From CAYFIW01 sp964343265 (lineage in GTDB: Bacteria > Chloroflexota > Dehalococcoidia > Lucifugimonadales > UBA826): a stretch of DNA of 49,248 nucleotides. The stretch spans positions 1 to 49,248 of the forward strand of contig CAYFIW010000007.1 in NCBI GenBank assembly GCA_964343265.1, given 5' to 3'. Both the position numbers and the translations under genes were made by a program. Shown piece by piece: positions 42,439-49,248 of this stretch. Below the pieces are notes generated by a model. The model did no database searches, had not been told where the DNA came from, and was given only the letters and a program-made list of their open reading frames with translations. Position 1 is the stretch's first letter, and each line of letters opens with the position of its first letter.

Positions 42439-43260
42439 TTACGTTTGATAACCAATTTCGCTGGAAAGTTGTCCTTCGTCAAATCCTTCTATTCTTACTC
42501 GAGTATCAAAATATATTAAGGTAACGGCAACAGCAGATATAACTACTGCCACTGTATTGGCAACTAGGCTGAGAAAATATTGAATTACCAGTGCCAACAT
42601 TGATACTCCTCCCGCAACTGGACTAGCCATAAACAAAGTTGGGGTCGATATCAAAACTGTAATACCTAACATAATAAGAACAATAAGGCTCATAGCACCC
42701 AGAATTCTTATCCAGTTAACTTTTACTAGTTGGAAGCTACGAATCAGAGCTGAAGTATATTTTTTCCTCTCATACAAAGCCACGGGCAATGCAAAAGAAG
42801 CCATCAAAAGAAAGGCCAACGAAGCAACTGCAGGGATTATGAGAGCTATTCCGATCAACCCCAAAGCAAGACAAATAGTTAAAACGAAAGATAAGAAAAA
42901 TAGAGAATAAATTCTCCATGAAACGCGTTGAAAGCAATCTTTTATATTGATATTACCTGTCACCATTTGCTGACCGGTTGCCACTGAAGACGCTGACCAT
43001 ACTGCAGTTGTAGAAACCAAAGTCACAATCGCAACTGCAATGTAAAATATGACAGCAGACCCAGGAATAGATCCGTCTGAAACATATTGTTGCAAACTTG
43101 TTCGGGGGCCCAAAAAAGTGATCAAATTAGCAGGCGCAAACACCATTAAAGAAATCAATACATATTCACGGAACCCTTTGCCAAAAGCAGCAAAAGATTC
43201 ATTTAATATATCGAATATACTCCGTTCCTTCATAGTCTTGCTATCTCTGTTCATACCCAA
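42439..43260 (-). CDS. Six-helix membrane protein of unknown function inside the alpha operon
   Basis: 273 aa from a TTG (ATG two codons later at 43254). About six hydrophobic helices lie near 33-53, 68-92, 117-138, 139-160, 185-207 and 215-250. The segment ALYERKKYTSALIRSFQLVKVNWIRILG in outline (a positively charged loop with an amphipathic helix between TM segments) resembles the glycerophosphodiesterase-membrane-domain/YciC-like families, but no catalytic domain is attached and I cannot name a function. It is inserted between rpsK and rpsD, normally adjacent, with 18 and 80 bp gaps. Composition is not obviously different from its neighbours. Confidence 0.8.
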   Translation of the reverse strand: MGMNRDSKTMKERSIFDILNESFAAFGKGFREYVLISLMVFAPANLITFLGPRTSLQQYVSDGSIPGSAVIFYIAVAIVTLVSTTAVWSASSVATGQQMVTGNINIKDCFQRVSWRIYSLFFLSFVLTICLALGLIGIALIIPAVASLAFLLMASFALPVALYERKKYTSALIRSFQLVKVNWIRILGAMSLIVLIMLGITVLISTPTLFMASPVAGGVSMLALVIQYFLSLVANTVAVVISAVAVTLIYFDTRVRIEGFDEGQLSSEIGYQT

Positions 43261-43278
43261 TCTGATGATACCCAGATA

Positions 43279-43665
43279 TTAGACCCTCCTCCGCTTTGGA
43301 GGCCTACATCCGTTATGCGGAATTGGAGTAACGTCTCTTATACTTGTAACCGAAATTCCAGCTGCTTGAATTGCCCTGATAGCAGCTTCTCTCCCAGCAC
43401 CTGGTCCCCTAACAAAAGCGTCAACCTGTCTCATACCTTGTTCAATCGCCTTCTTAGCTGCATCCTCTCCCGCCCTTTGCGCAGCAAAAGCCGTAGACTT
43501 CCGGGATCCCCTAAATCCCGCCGTACCGGCACTTCCCCAAGCTACGGCGTTGCCTGTCTGGTCAGTCAAAGTAACTATCGTATTATTGAAGGTAGACTGG
43601 ATGTATACCTTTCCTACAGGAACGGGTCCTCTATCCCTTTTTCTTGTTCTGGGCCTTCTAGCCAT
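43279..43665 (-). CDS. rpsK: 30S ribosomal protein S11
   Basis: 128 aa. Conserved stretches: GKVYIQSTFNNTIVTLTD, FRGSRKSTAFAAQRAGE, VKGPGAGRE-like VRGPGAGREAAIRA and DVTPIPHNGCRPPKRRRV at the end. TGGAGAT precedes the ATG. Confidence 0.98.
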   Translation of the reverse strand: MARRPRTRKRDRGPVPVGKVYIQSTFNNTIVTLTDQTGNAVAWGSAGTAGFRGSRKSTAFAAQRAGEDAAKKAIEQGMRQVDAFVRGPGAGREAAIRAIQAAGISVTSIRDVTPIPHNGCRPPKRRRV

Positions 43666-43724
43666 ATCTATATCTCCAACTGTATCTCTATGAAATCTTC
43701 AAAACACTGAAGTCTCAGCTTTTA

Positions 43725-44102
43725 CTATCTAGTAGTACTATGCTTCCTGGAAACAGCCATTCTCCGTCCCCTCTTAGCTCTAGCATTAGTTTTAGTTCTC
43801 TGACCTCTGACAGGTAAAGCTCTACGATGCCTACCACCTCTATAGCAACCAATATCTATTAGTCTTCTAATATTTTGGTTTACTTCCCGTCTCAAGTCCC
43901 CTTCCACTAATTTGTCTGAATCGATGATCTCTCTTATCTTGTTTAGTTGATCATCACCAAGATCATTTACACGTGGATTATCAAAAACTCCCGATTTCTC
44001 CAAAATATCTTTAGCCTGAAATGGCCCAATACCATAAATAGAAGTTAGGGCAGTTTCAACTCTTTTGTTATCAGGTATGTTTACACCAGAGACAATAGCC
44101 AT
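43725..44102 (-). CDS. rpsM: 30S ribosomal protein S13
   Basis: 125 aa, standard. It starts MAIVSGVNIPDNKRVETALTSIYGIG and has the C-terminal RGGRHRRALPVRGQRTKTNARAKRG in outline (basic tail reaching tRNA). AAAGGAT lies about 11 bases before the ATG. It heads the alpha-operon section after rpmJ. Confidence 0.98.
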   Translation of the reverse strand: MAIVSGVNIPDNKRVETALTSIYGIGPFQAKDILEKSGVFDNPRVNDLGDDQLNKIREIIDSDKLVEGDLRREVNQNIRRLIDIGCYRGGRHRRALPVRGQRTKTNARAKRGRRMAVSRKHSTTR

Positions 44103-44123
44103 ATCAGATCACTATCCTTTTTA

Positions 44124-44237
44124 TTATCCTTGTCGTTGCTTATGCTTGGGGTTTTCACAAATTATCATCGCACGACCCTTCCGCCTTATAACCCTGCATT
44201 TAGCACATCTAACTTTTATAGAGGCACTTACCTTCAT
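44124..44237 (-). CDS. rpmJ: 50S ribosomal protein L36
   Basis: 37 codons read directly from the reverse strand: it begins MKVSASIKVRCAKCRVI and ends NPKHKQRQG. The zinc ligands C11, C14, C27 and H32 are present, so this is the zinc-binding (C-plus) form. It sits in its usual place between infA and rpsM. Confidence 0.97.
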   Translation of the reverse strand: MKVSASIKVRCAKCRVIRRKGRAMIICENPKHKQRQG

Positions 44238-44291
44238 CGATACCACTCCATGTAACTACGTTGTAAAACCAACCTAAAATCTTAAATTCTC

Positions 44292-44513
44292 TTATCGGAA
44301 CCTATATGTAATCCTGCCTCTGGTGAGATCGTATGGAGATAAATCAACCAACACCCGATCCCCAGGCAACACTCTTATGTAATTCACCCGCAACTTTCCA
44401 GAAATATACGCCAATACCTCATGCCCATTGGCCAATTCAACTTTGAAAGACGCATTGGGCAGAGCCTCTTTAACTGTACCCTCAACTTCTATCGATTCAT
44501 TTTCCTTTGGCAT
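44292..44513 (-). CDS. infA: Translation initiation factor IF-1
   Basis: 73 aa single OB-fold. It starts MPKENESIEVEGTVKEALPN and contains HEVLAYISGKLRVNYIRVLPGD and ITYRFR at the end. It binds the 30S A site during initiation. The map-infA-rpmJ order is conserved. Confidence 0.97.
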   Translation of the reverse strand: MPKENESIEVEGTVKEALPNASFKVELANGHEVLAYISGKLRVNYIRVLPGDRVLVDLSPYDLTRGRITYRFR

Positions 44514-44544
44514 GTAACTCCTTATAAGCCAAATAGGGACCTAT

Positions 44545-45339
44545 TTAAAAGGGACCAGGAGTGAGAATCTCCGGTCCATTTTCAGTCACCGCAATTGTGT
44601 GTTCATAGTGAGCAGACAATTCCCCATCGGCTGTAACTACAGTCCAACCATCATCCAATGCCTTTGTCTGCCATGTACCAACGTTAAGCATAGGTTCTAT
44701 TGCCAGAGTCATTCCGACCTTCAGCTTCGGCCCTCTTCCCGGTTTCCCATAATTTGGAACTTGAGGCTCCTCATGTAAGGATCTTCCAATTCCATGACCG
44801 ACGTACTCTCTAACTACAGAAAACCCTTCTGCCTCAGCGTAACTCTGGACTGCATGTGAAATGTCTGTGAGCCTAGCCCCTTCCTTTGCTTCTGAAATAC
44901 CTTTTTCTAAAGCTATTTTAGTCGCTGATATAAGTCTCTCGGTCTCTTCTGAAACCTCCCCTACAGCTATCGTGAAGGCACTATCGCCGTGGAACCCTTC
45001 CACTATTGCTCCAAAATCTACACTTACTATATCCCCAGACTTAATTTTTCGATTACCTGGTATACCGTGAACTATTTCTTCATTGAAAGAGAAACATATT
45101 GTGGCCGGAAAAGGCTTGCTAGGTGTCGGTTTATAACCTTTAAAAGAAGGTATTGCACCATGCTTTCTTATCACTTCCTCCGCAACTGCATCCATCTCCA
45201 TGCTGGTAACACCAGGCCTTATGGCATCTTTCACTGCCTGTTTAGCGGACGCAACTACTTTTCCCGCCTCTCTCATGAGATCGAGCTCTCTGGGTGACTT
45301 TATAGTTATTCCACTAGGGCTGTTAACACCCGTGTTCAT
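44545..45339 (-). CDS. map: Methionine aminopeptidase, type I
   Basis: 264 aa. It removes the N-terminal Met from nascent proteins. The pita-bread metal ligands are recognisable: D in VSVDFGAIVEGFHGDSAFT (two Asp), H in YVGHGIGRSLHEEP, E in LAIEPML and E in YEHTIAVTENGPE. A short N-terminal extension precedes IKSPRELDLMREAG. A reverse-strand TATAAT (plus 45384-45389) 45 bp upstream could be an internal promoter, but its -35 is weak. Confidence 0.97.
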   Translation of the reverse strand: MNTGVNSPSGITIKSPRELDLMREAGKVVASAKQAVKDAIRPGVTSMEMDAVAEEVIRKHGAIPSFKGYKPTPSKPFPATICFSFNEEIVHGIPGNRKIKSGDIVSVDFGAIVEGFHGDSAFTIAVGEVSEETERLISATKIALEKGISEAKEGARLTDISHAVQSYAEAEGFSVVREYVGHGIGRSLHEEPQVPNYGKPGRGPKLKVGMTLAIEPMLNVGTWQTKALDDGWTVVTADGELSAHYEHTIAVTENGPEILTPGPF

Positions 45340-45383
45340 GATTTTTTCCTATTTGAACCTTAATTAAAAAAGGCTGAACGCTC

Positions 45384-45389
45384 ATTATA
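45384..45389 (-). promoter_or_regulatory. Possible internal promoter -10 before map
   Basis: Perfect TATAAT on the reverse strand within the 69-bp adk-map gap, one of the larger gaps in the ribosomal cluster. The -35 is not recognisable at 16-18 bp, so this remains a weak call. Confidence 0.25.
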
Positions 45390-45408
45390 CAACGCCACGA
45401 GATTCTAT

Positions 45409-46047
45409 TCATCCAAGAGCGGTTTCAACAGCACTTCTAACCTCCGATACTGACAAAGCCGCGTTTATTTCCATCATTGTTCCAGAGTCCCTAAAAAATT
45501 GTACGACTGGTTCAGTTTCACGCATGTAAACACGAAGTCTATTTCGCACAACCTCTGGCTTATCGTCTTCTCTTTGATAAAGTGAGGAATTGCACGTGTC
45601 ACATTCATCAGGATTTTTGGGTGGTGAGAATACTAGGTTGTAAGGAATCTGACATGAACTGCAAATCACCCTGCCAGACAACCGTTCAACTAAAACATCC
45701 TCAGGAACGTCAAAAAAAAGGACTTTGTCTAAGCCACCAGAATCACTCAATTTACTGTCTATTGCCTCAGCTTGAATTATTGTGCGTGGAAATCCATCTA
45801 ACACAAACCCTTGAGAATTATCCGGATCCTCTACCCATTGCATGACCATATCTATCGTCACTTCATCAGGAACGTATTCCCCCTTCTCCATATACGTCTT
45901 AGCCAACCTTCCTAACTCAGTATTTTTGGATAAATTATCCCTGAACAAATCACCGGTGGATACACTGTTAACACCACAAATCTTTGCTATATGAGCCGCT
46001 TGGGTCCCTTTCCCAGAGCCAGGAGGTCCCATTAATATGATTCTCAA
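45409..46047 (-). CDS. adk: Adenylate kinase
   Basis: 212 aa, long-lid form. The P-loop is GPPGSGKGTQA, FVLDGFPRTIIQAEAID is the AMP-site signature, and RVICSSCQIPYN with CDTCNSSLYQREDD shows a four-cysteine zinc lid (CxxC and CxxC). It interconverts ATP, AMP and ADP. It follows secY by 20 bp, the usual position. Confidence 0.97.
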   Translation of the reverse strand: MRIILMGPPGSGKGTQAAHIAKICGVNSVSTGDLFRDNLSKNTELGRLAKTYMEKGEYVPDEVTIDMVMQWVEDPDNSQGFVLDGFPRTIIQAEAIDSKLSDSGGLDKVLFFDVPEDVLVERLSGRVICSSCQIPYNLVFSPPKNPDECDTCNSSLYQREDDKPEVVRNRLRVYMRETEPVVQFFRDSGTMMEINAALSVSEVRSAVETALG

Positions 46048-46067
46048 AAAAAACCTCTCCTGAGACT

Positions 46068-47408
46068 CTACCGAATAAAGCCTTCGTAATTTCTCATTAG
46101 TAGCTGGGCTTCAAGTTGCCTCATGGTATCGAGTGCCACCCCAACCATAATAAGAAGACTTGTACTACTTAACGTTAGTGCCCTAACACCCGTAAGCTCA
46201 GTAACAAAAAACGGAATTATTGCTATAACACCTAAAAACAATGCCCCTCCCCAGGTTATCCTCAAGATAACTCTGTTGAGATATTCCTGTGTCGGCTGTC
46301 CAGGCCTTATTCCAGGTATAAATCCTCCATTTTTTTGCAAATTTTCAGCCAAGTTTTGCTGTTGAAAAACAACGAGAGTATAAAAGAAAGTGAACATTAC
46401 AACTAATATGAAAACAGCTATCCAGTACGGTAGATTAGTAGGGTCTAGTGTATTAGTAAAGAAGCCTGCAACACTACTCACGAAACCATCATCAAGTGGG
46501 TTTCTAAAATAGCTAGCTATAGTCCCCGGCAGTATGATGATAGAAAATGCGAATATTAAAGGTATCATTCCAGCTGTATTTACCCTAATTGGAAGGAATG
46601 AAGAGCCACTTTGCCTTTCCATCCGCCCACCACGAAAAACGCTGCGCCCATATTGAACCGGTATTCTTCGTTGAGCTTCATTAAAAAATACAATAACAAA
46701 AATTAAAGCAAACCCTATAATAGCGAGCATCATTAGCCCTGAAACCCAATCCGTTTCAAGAAACCCTCTCCCCACCATCTGTGGGAAACTGGCTACGATA
46801 CCACCAAAAATAATCAAGGAAATTCCGTTACCAAGCCCTCTTTCAGTGATGAGTTCCCCTAACCAAACCAAAAACATGGTGCCTGCTACGAGAGACGCCA
46901 TCATCGCAAAAGTATGCAGATTCAACCCAAAATCCACTCCAGGTAAAACCCCAGAAGAACGAAGCAGGGTCAACTGTCCCCATCCTTGGAGGAAGGCGAT
47001 CGGAACTGTGAGATAGTGAGTATATTGATTAATCTTTTGTCGACCATAATCACCCTCTTGGGAAAGTTCCTTAAGAGAAGGTAAAACCGGGGTCAAAATT
47101 TGCATGACGATGGAAGAAGTTATGTAAGGATAAACCCCAAGTGCAGCAACGCTTAAGTTAGCTAATGCACCTCCACTGAATAAATCCAAGAAACCAAGAA
47201 GCGCTTGTTGCCTAAAGGCTTGAGCTAATGCCTGTGTATCAACACCAGGAACCGGAACATGAGCCACAAACCGAAATATAAGCAACATCGCAAATGTAAA
47301 TAATATCTTGGATCTAAGGTCTGGGACCTTCATAGCGTCCAGCATAGACTGGATAAGCTGAGGACGAGATACTTGATCTCCTCTCGCAGGCGTCCCTTGG
47401 CGAACCAT
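46068..47408 (-). CDS. secY: Protein translocase subunit SecY
   Basis: 446 aa, ten predicted helices; the channel of the Sec translocon. Signatures: PGVDTQALAQAF, the plug region GLFDLFSGGAL-like LGFLDLFSGGALANLSVAALGVYPYI in outline, QEGDYGRQKINQYT, ERGLGNGISLIIFGGI, and RMERQSGSSFLPIRVNTAGMIPLIFA in outline. It abuts rplO. Confidence 0.98.
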   Translation of the reverse strand: MVRQGTPARGDQVSRPQLIQSMLDAMKVPDLRSKILFTFAMLLIFRFVAHVPVPGVDTQALAQAFRQQALLGFLDLFSGGALANLSVAALGVYPYITSSIVMQILTPVLPSLKELSQEGDYGRQKINQYTHYLTVPIAFLQGWGQLTLLRSSGVLPGVDFGLNLHTFAMMASLVAGTMFLVWLGELITERGLGNGISLIIFGGIVASFPQMVGRGFLETDWVSGLMMLAIIGFALIFVIVFFNEAQRRIPVQYGRSVFRGGRMERQSGSSFLPIRVNTAGMIPLIFAFSIIILPGTIASYFRNPLDDGFVSSVAGFFTNTLDPTNLPYWIAVFILVVMFTFFYTLVVFQQQNLAENLQKNGGFIPGIRPGQPTQEYLNRVILRITWGGALFLGVIAIIPFFVTELTGVRALTLSSTSLLIMVGVALDTMRQLEAQLLMRNYEGFIR

Positions 47409-47861
47409 TTATTCTATAACCTGAACAGAACCGCCTGCTGCTTCGATACTCTCTTTGGCGGTTTCAGAGAATTTATGAGCTGAAACATTGAATGAGTTGC
47501 TAAGATTCCCTCGACCAAGTACCTTGATCGGCTTCTTGTTATTCTTTATGATCCCTGACTGGACCAATGATTCAGGATTAACATCTCCGCCATTAGGGTA
47601 CTTAATTTCCAGAGTGTCTAAATTCACGACACTGTATTGCTTCTTAAATACATTGTTAAATCCTCGTAAAGACGGAAGTCTCTTTATCAAAGGAAGTTGG
47701 CCACCCTCAAACCCAGGCCTGACGCCTCCCCCAGATCTAGAATTTTGCCCCTTCATACCTTTACCCGAAAAGCTTCCGGAGCCACTAGCATCTCCGCGGC
47801 CTATTCTCTTTCTATTTTTCTTAGGTATGGATGACCTAATTGAGTGTTGATCCAATGACAT
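47409..47861 (-). CDS. rplO: 50S ribosomal protein L15
   Basis: 150 aa. KRIGRGDASGSGSFSGKGMKGQNSRSGG in outline is the Gly-rich N-terminal extension. GGQLPLIKRLPSLRGF and VKVLGRGNL-like IKVLGRGNLSNSFNVSAHKFSETAKESIEAAGG in outline complete the family pattern. Its stop is followed at once by the secY start. Confidence 0.98.
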   Translation of the reverse strand: MSLDQHSIRSSIPKKNRKRIGRGDASGSGSFSGKGMKGQNSRSGGGVRPGFEGGQLPLIKRLPSLRGFNNVFKKQYSVVNLDTLEIKYPNGGDVNPESLVQSGIIKNNKKPIKVLGRGNLSNSFNVSAHKFSETAKESIEAAGGSVQVIE

Positions 47862-47896
47862 TAAAATATTCCCAAATTAATCACGCTAACTAAGCG

Positions 47897-48079
47897 TCAT
47901 TCTATTTCTCTAACTTCGACTAAATGACTAACCTTTGCGATCATCCCCTTTATTGTTGCAGAGTCTTGGTGCTCAACTGTGTGATTCAATTTCCTAAGAC
48001 CCAAGCTTTCCACAATTTTTCGTTGGCGATGAGAGTACCCTATAGTGCTTTTTCTTAAAGTGACTGCGATTTTTGACAT
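47897..48079 (-). CDS. rpmD: 50S ribosomal protein L30
   Basis: 60 aa, complete. It begins MSKIAVTLRKSTIGYSHRQR and has VESLGLRKLNHTVEHQDSATIKGMI in outline, matching bacterial L30. It lies between rpsE and rplO as usual. Confidence 0.96.
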   Translation of the reverse strand: MSKIAVTLRKSTIGYSHRQRKIVESLGLRKLNHTVEHQDSATIKGMIAKVSHLVEVREIE

Positions 48080-48092
48080 ACGAGATTGATCC

Positions 48093-48653
48093 TTAATCTT
48101 CTATTTGAGAAGATCCTTCTTGTTCTACAACGAGTTCATTTTTTGACAGTGCTTTTCTTCGTGCAGTTTCTATCTCTGGATCTCTTAGTTTTTGTAAACC
48201 TTTCAAGGTGGCTTTAACCACGTTGGTAGGATTTGTACTTCTCCTTACCTTGGTCACAATATCCTTTATTCCAGCAAGCTCTACTACTGCTCTCACTGAC
48301 TCACCCGCTATAACTCCTGTACCTGGAGGGGCGGGTTTAAGCATGACAATTGTTCCCCCAAATTTGACAGTGATCTCATGAGGTATTGTGTCACCTTTCA
48401 TCGGAACATCTATCATAGCTTTTTGAGCATAAGTTGACCCTTTTTTTATGGCATCTGGTACTGCATCTGCTTTTCCCATACCTATTCCGACTTTTCCTTC
48501 GCCATCCCCAACTACAACCATTGCACTGAAACTAAGGTGCCTACCACCTTTGATTACCTTAGACACCCTGTTTATTCTTACAGTTCTCTCTGTTAAACCT
48601 GTATCTTCTTCTTCTGGTCTATTACGCCTTCTTGAGTGCTGCTGGGTCACCAT
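48093..48653 (-). CDS. rpsE: 30S ribosomal protein S5
   Basis: 186 aa. TVRINRVSKVIKGGRHLSFSAMVVVGDGEGKVGIGMGKA in outline and VVELAGIKDIVTKVRRSTNPTNVVKATLKGL in outline are conserved S5 blocks. A polar N-terminal extension of about 20 residues and an acidic C-terminal tail (EQEGSSQIED) are present. Confidence 0.98.
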   Translation of the reverse strand: MVTQQHSRRRNRPEEEDTGLTERTVRINRVSKVIKGGRHLSFSAMVVVGDGEGKVGIGMGKADAVPDAIKKGSTYAQKAMIDVPMKGDTIPHEITVKFGGTIVMLKPAPPGTGVIAGESVRAVVELAGIKDIVTKVRRSTNPTNVVKATLKGLQKLRDPEIETARRKALSKNELVVEQEGSSQIED

Positions 48654-48684
48654 ATACTAATCTCCATAGGTTCCTTTCAGTAAT

Positions 48685-49044
48685 TTAGAAGACTAAGCCT
48701 TCTTCTCTAGCTGCATCGGCAACCGCTTTAACTCTTCCATGATACTTATATCCACCACGGTCAAATACGACAGTATCGATCCCCTCTGCTTTTGTTCTCT
48801 CTGCTACCAACTGACCCACTGACTTAGACAACCCTATCTTTCCAGCCTCCCCATCGATTACCTCAGTTTCTAAACTAGAAGCAGCTGCAATCGTCCTTCC
48901 CAATTCATCATCGATCACTTGGGCGTATATATTATTCAAACTTCTGTACACAGAAAGCCTAGGTCTTATTGAAGTACCAAGAATTTTCTTACGTACCCGC
49001 GAATGCCTGATAACCCTCTGTGCCTTACCACTATTCCGAGACAT
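48685..49044 (-). CDS. rplR: 50S ribosomal protein L18
   Basis: 119 aa 5S-rRNA-binding protein. RPRLSVYRSLNNIYAQVIDD is the conserved core, and VFDRGGYKYHGRVKAVADAAREEGL in outline the C-terminus. It starts ATG, 3 bp after the rplF stop. Confidence 0.98.
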   Translation of the reverse strand: MSRNSGKAQRVIRHSRVRKKILGTSIRPRLSVYRSLNNIYAQVIDDELGRTIAAASSLETEVIDGEAGKIGLSKSVGQLVAERTKAEGIDTVVFDRGGYKYHGRVKAVADAAREEGLVF

Positions 49045-49047
49045 TTA

Positions 49048-49248
49048 CTAAGCCCTCCTAGCACTTTTACCAGGCTTAATCCGTACTACTTCACCGGCGT
49101 ACCTGATGCCTTTACCCGTATATACATTAGGAGGCCTCACTCTTCGTATTTCCGAAGCGAGCTGTCCAACCTTTTGTTTATCAATTCCAGAAACTTTAAT
49201 CTTGTTATTATCCGTCACCTCTAACGCGACACCTTCTGGAGGCTGTAT
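49048..49248 (-). CDS. rplF: 50S ribosomal protein L6, C-terminal part
   Basis: Partial gene cut by the right edge. The reverse strand reads 66 residues to a TAG (plus 49048-49050), including KVSGIDKQKVGQLASEIR and RPPNVYTGKGIRYAGEVV, the standard L6 ending. The 5' part lies outside the window. Confidence 0.95.
   Translation of the reverse strand: MQPPEGVALEVTDNNKIKVSGIDKQKVGQLASEIRRVRPPNVYTGKGIRYAGEVVRIKPGKSARRA

Overview
This AT-rich window looks like a stretch of the chromosome of a free-living aerobic bacterium in the Chloroflexota, most like the marine SAR202-type lineages. That placement is an inference. It rests on an alternative complex III operon, a stand-alone galactonate-dehydratase-like enolase-superfamily gene (a family known to be expanded in SAR202), and the overall protein character. 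No rRNA, tRNA, CRISPR array, insertion sequence or phage gene was seen. Genes are tightly packed, with several overlapping or abutting pairs.

Layout. Positions 1-4.6 kb hold the 3' end of gpsA, a reverse-strand dnaJ-prmA-rsmE cluster, folD, and the divergent acpS. From 4.7 to 12.9 kb, on the reverse strand, lies a complete alternative complex III (act) operon: a small membrane protein, pentaheme ActA, a molybdopterin-like ActB1, a separate Fe-S ActB2, two NrfD-type quinol-site membrane subunits, ActD and the monoheme lipoprotein ActE. A good promoter precedes it. From 13.2 to 18 kb, forward, are an enolase-superfamily dehydratase, ribF, tyrS and a class V aminotransferase. ftsH follows on the reverse strand. 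From 20.1 to 25.2 kb, forward, an OmpR-type regulator with a degenerate receiver precedes 2-oxoacid dehydrogenase E1-alpha, E1-beta, E2 and lipB.

From 25.1 to 33.3 kb, reverse, is a phosphate-starvation island: queA, phoB, phoR, pstS, pstC, pstA, pstB, phoU. It has a four-repeat, 11-bp-phased Pho-box-like array before pstS. Then come forward yihY and a lipoprotein HtrA protease. From 35.4 kb to the right end, reverse, runs the spc/alpha ribosomal superoperon: rplF(partial)-rplR-rpsE-rpmD-rplO-secY-adk-map-infA-rpmJ-rpsM-rpsK-[membrane protein]-rpsD-rpoA-rplQ-truA-rplM-rpsI. It continues co-directionally into a DtxR-family regulator, a bifunctional NAD(P)HX repair enzyme and menG/ubiE.

How it fits together. 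The 2-oxoacid dehydrogenase and its lipoyl transferase feed reducing power into a quinone pool (the MenG/UbiE methyltransferase is here too), and alternative complex III oxidises the quinol in place of cytochrome bc1. The Pst/Pho block supports phosphate scavenging typical of oligotrophs. The most interesting non-coding signals are a hairpin that would place a distant Shine-Dalgarno at ideal spacing before rpsD, the Pho-box array with a matching -10 and a leader inverted repeat, and perfect AT-rich palindromes before folD and between queA and phoB. The most interesting protein-level oddities are the split ActB, the pseudo-receiver regulator beside the dehydrogenase operon, and the membrane protein inserted in the alpha operon. 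I did not find a clearly new multi-gene system.
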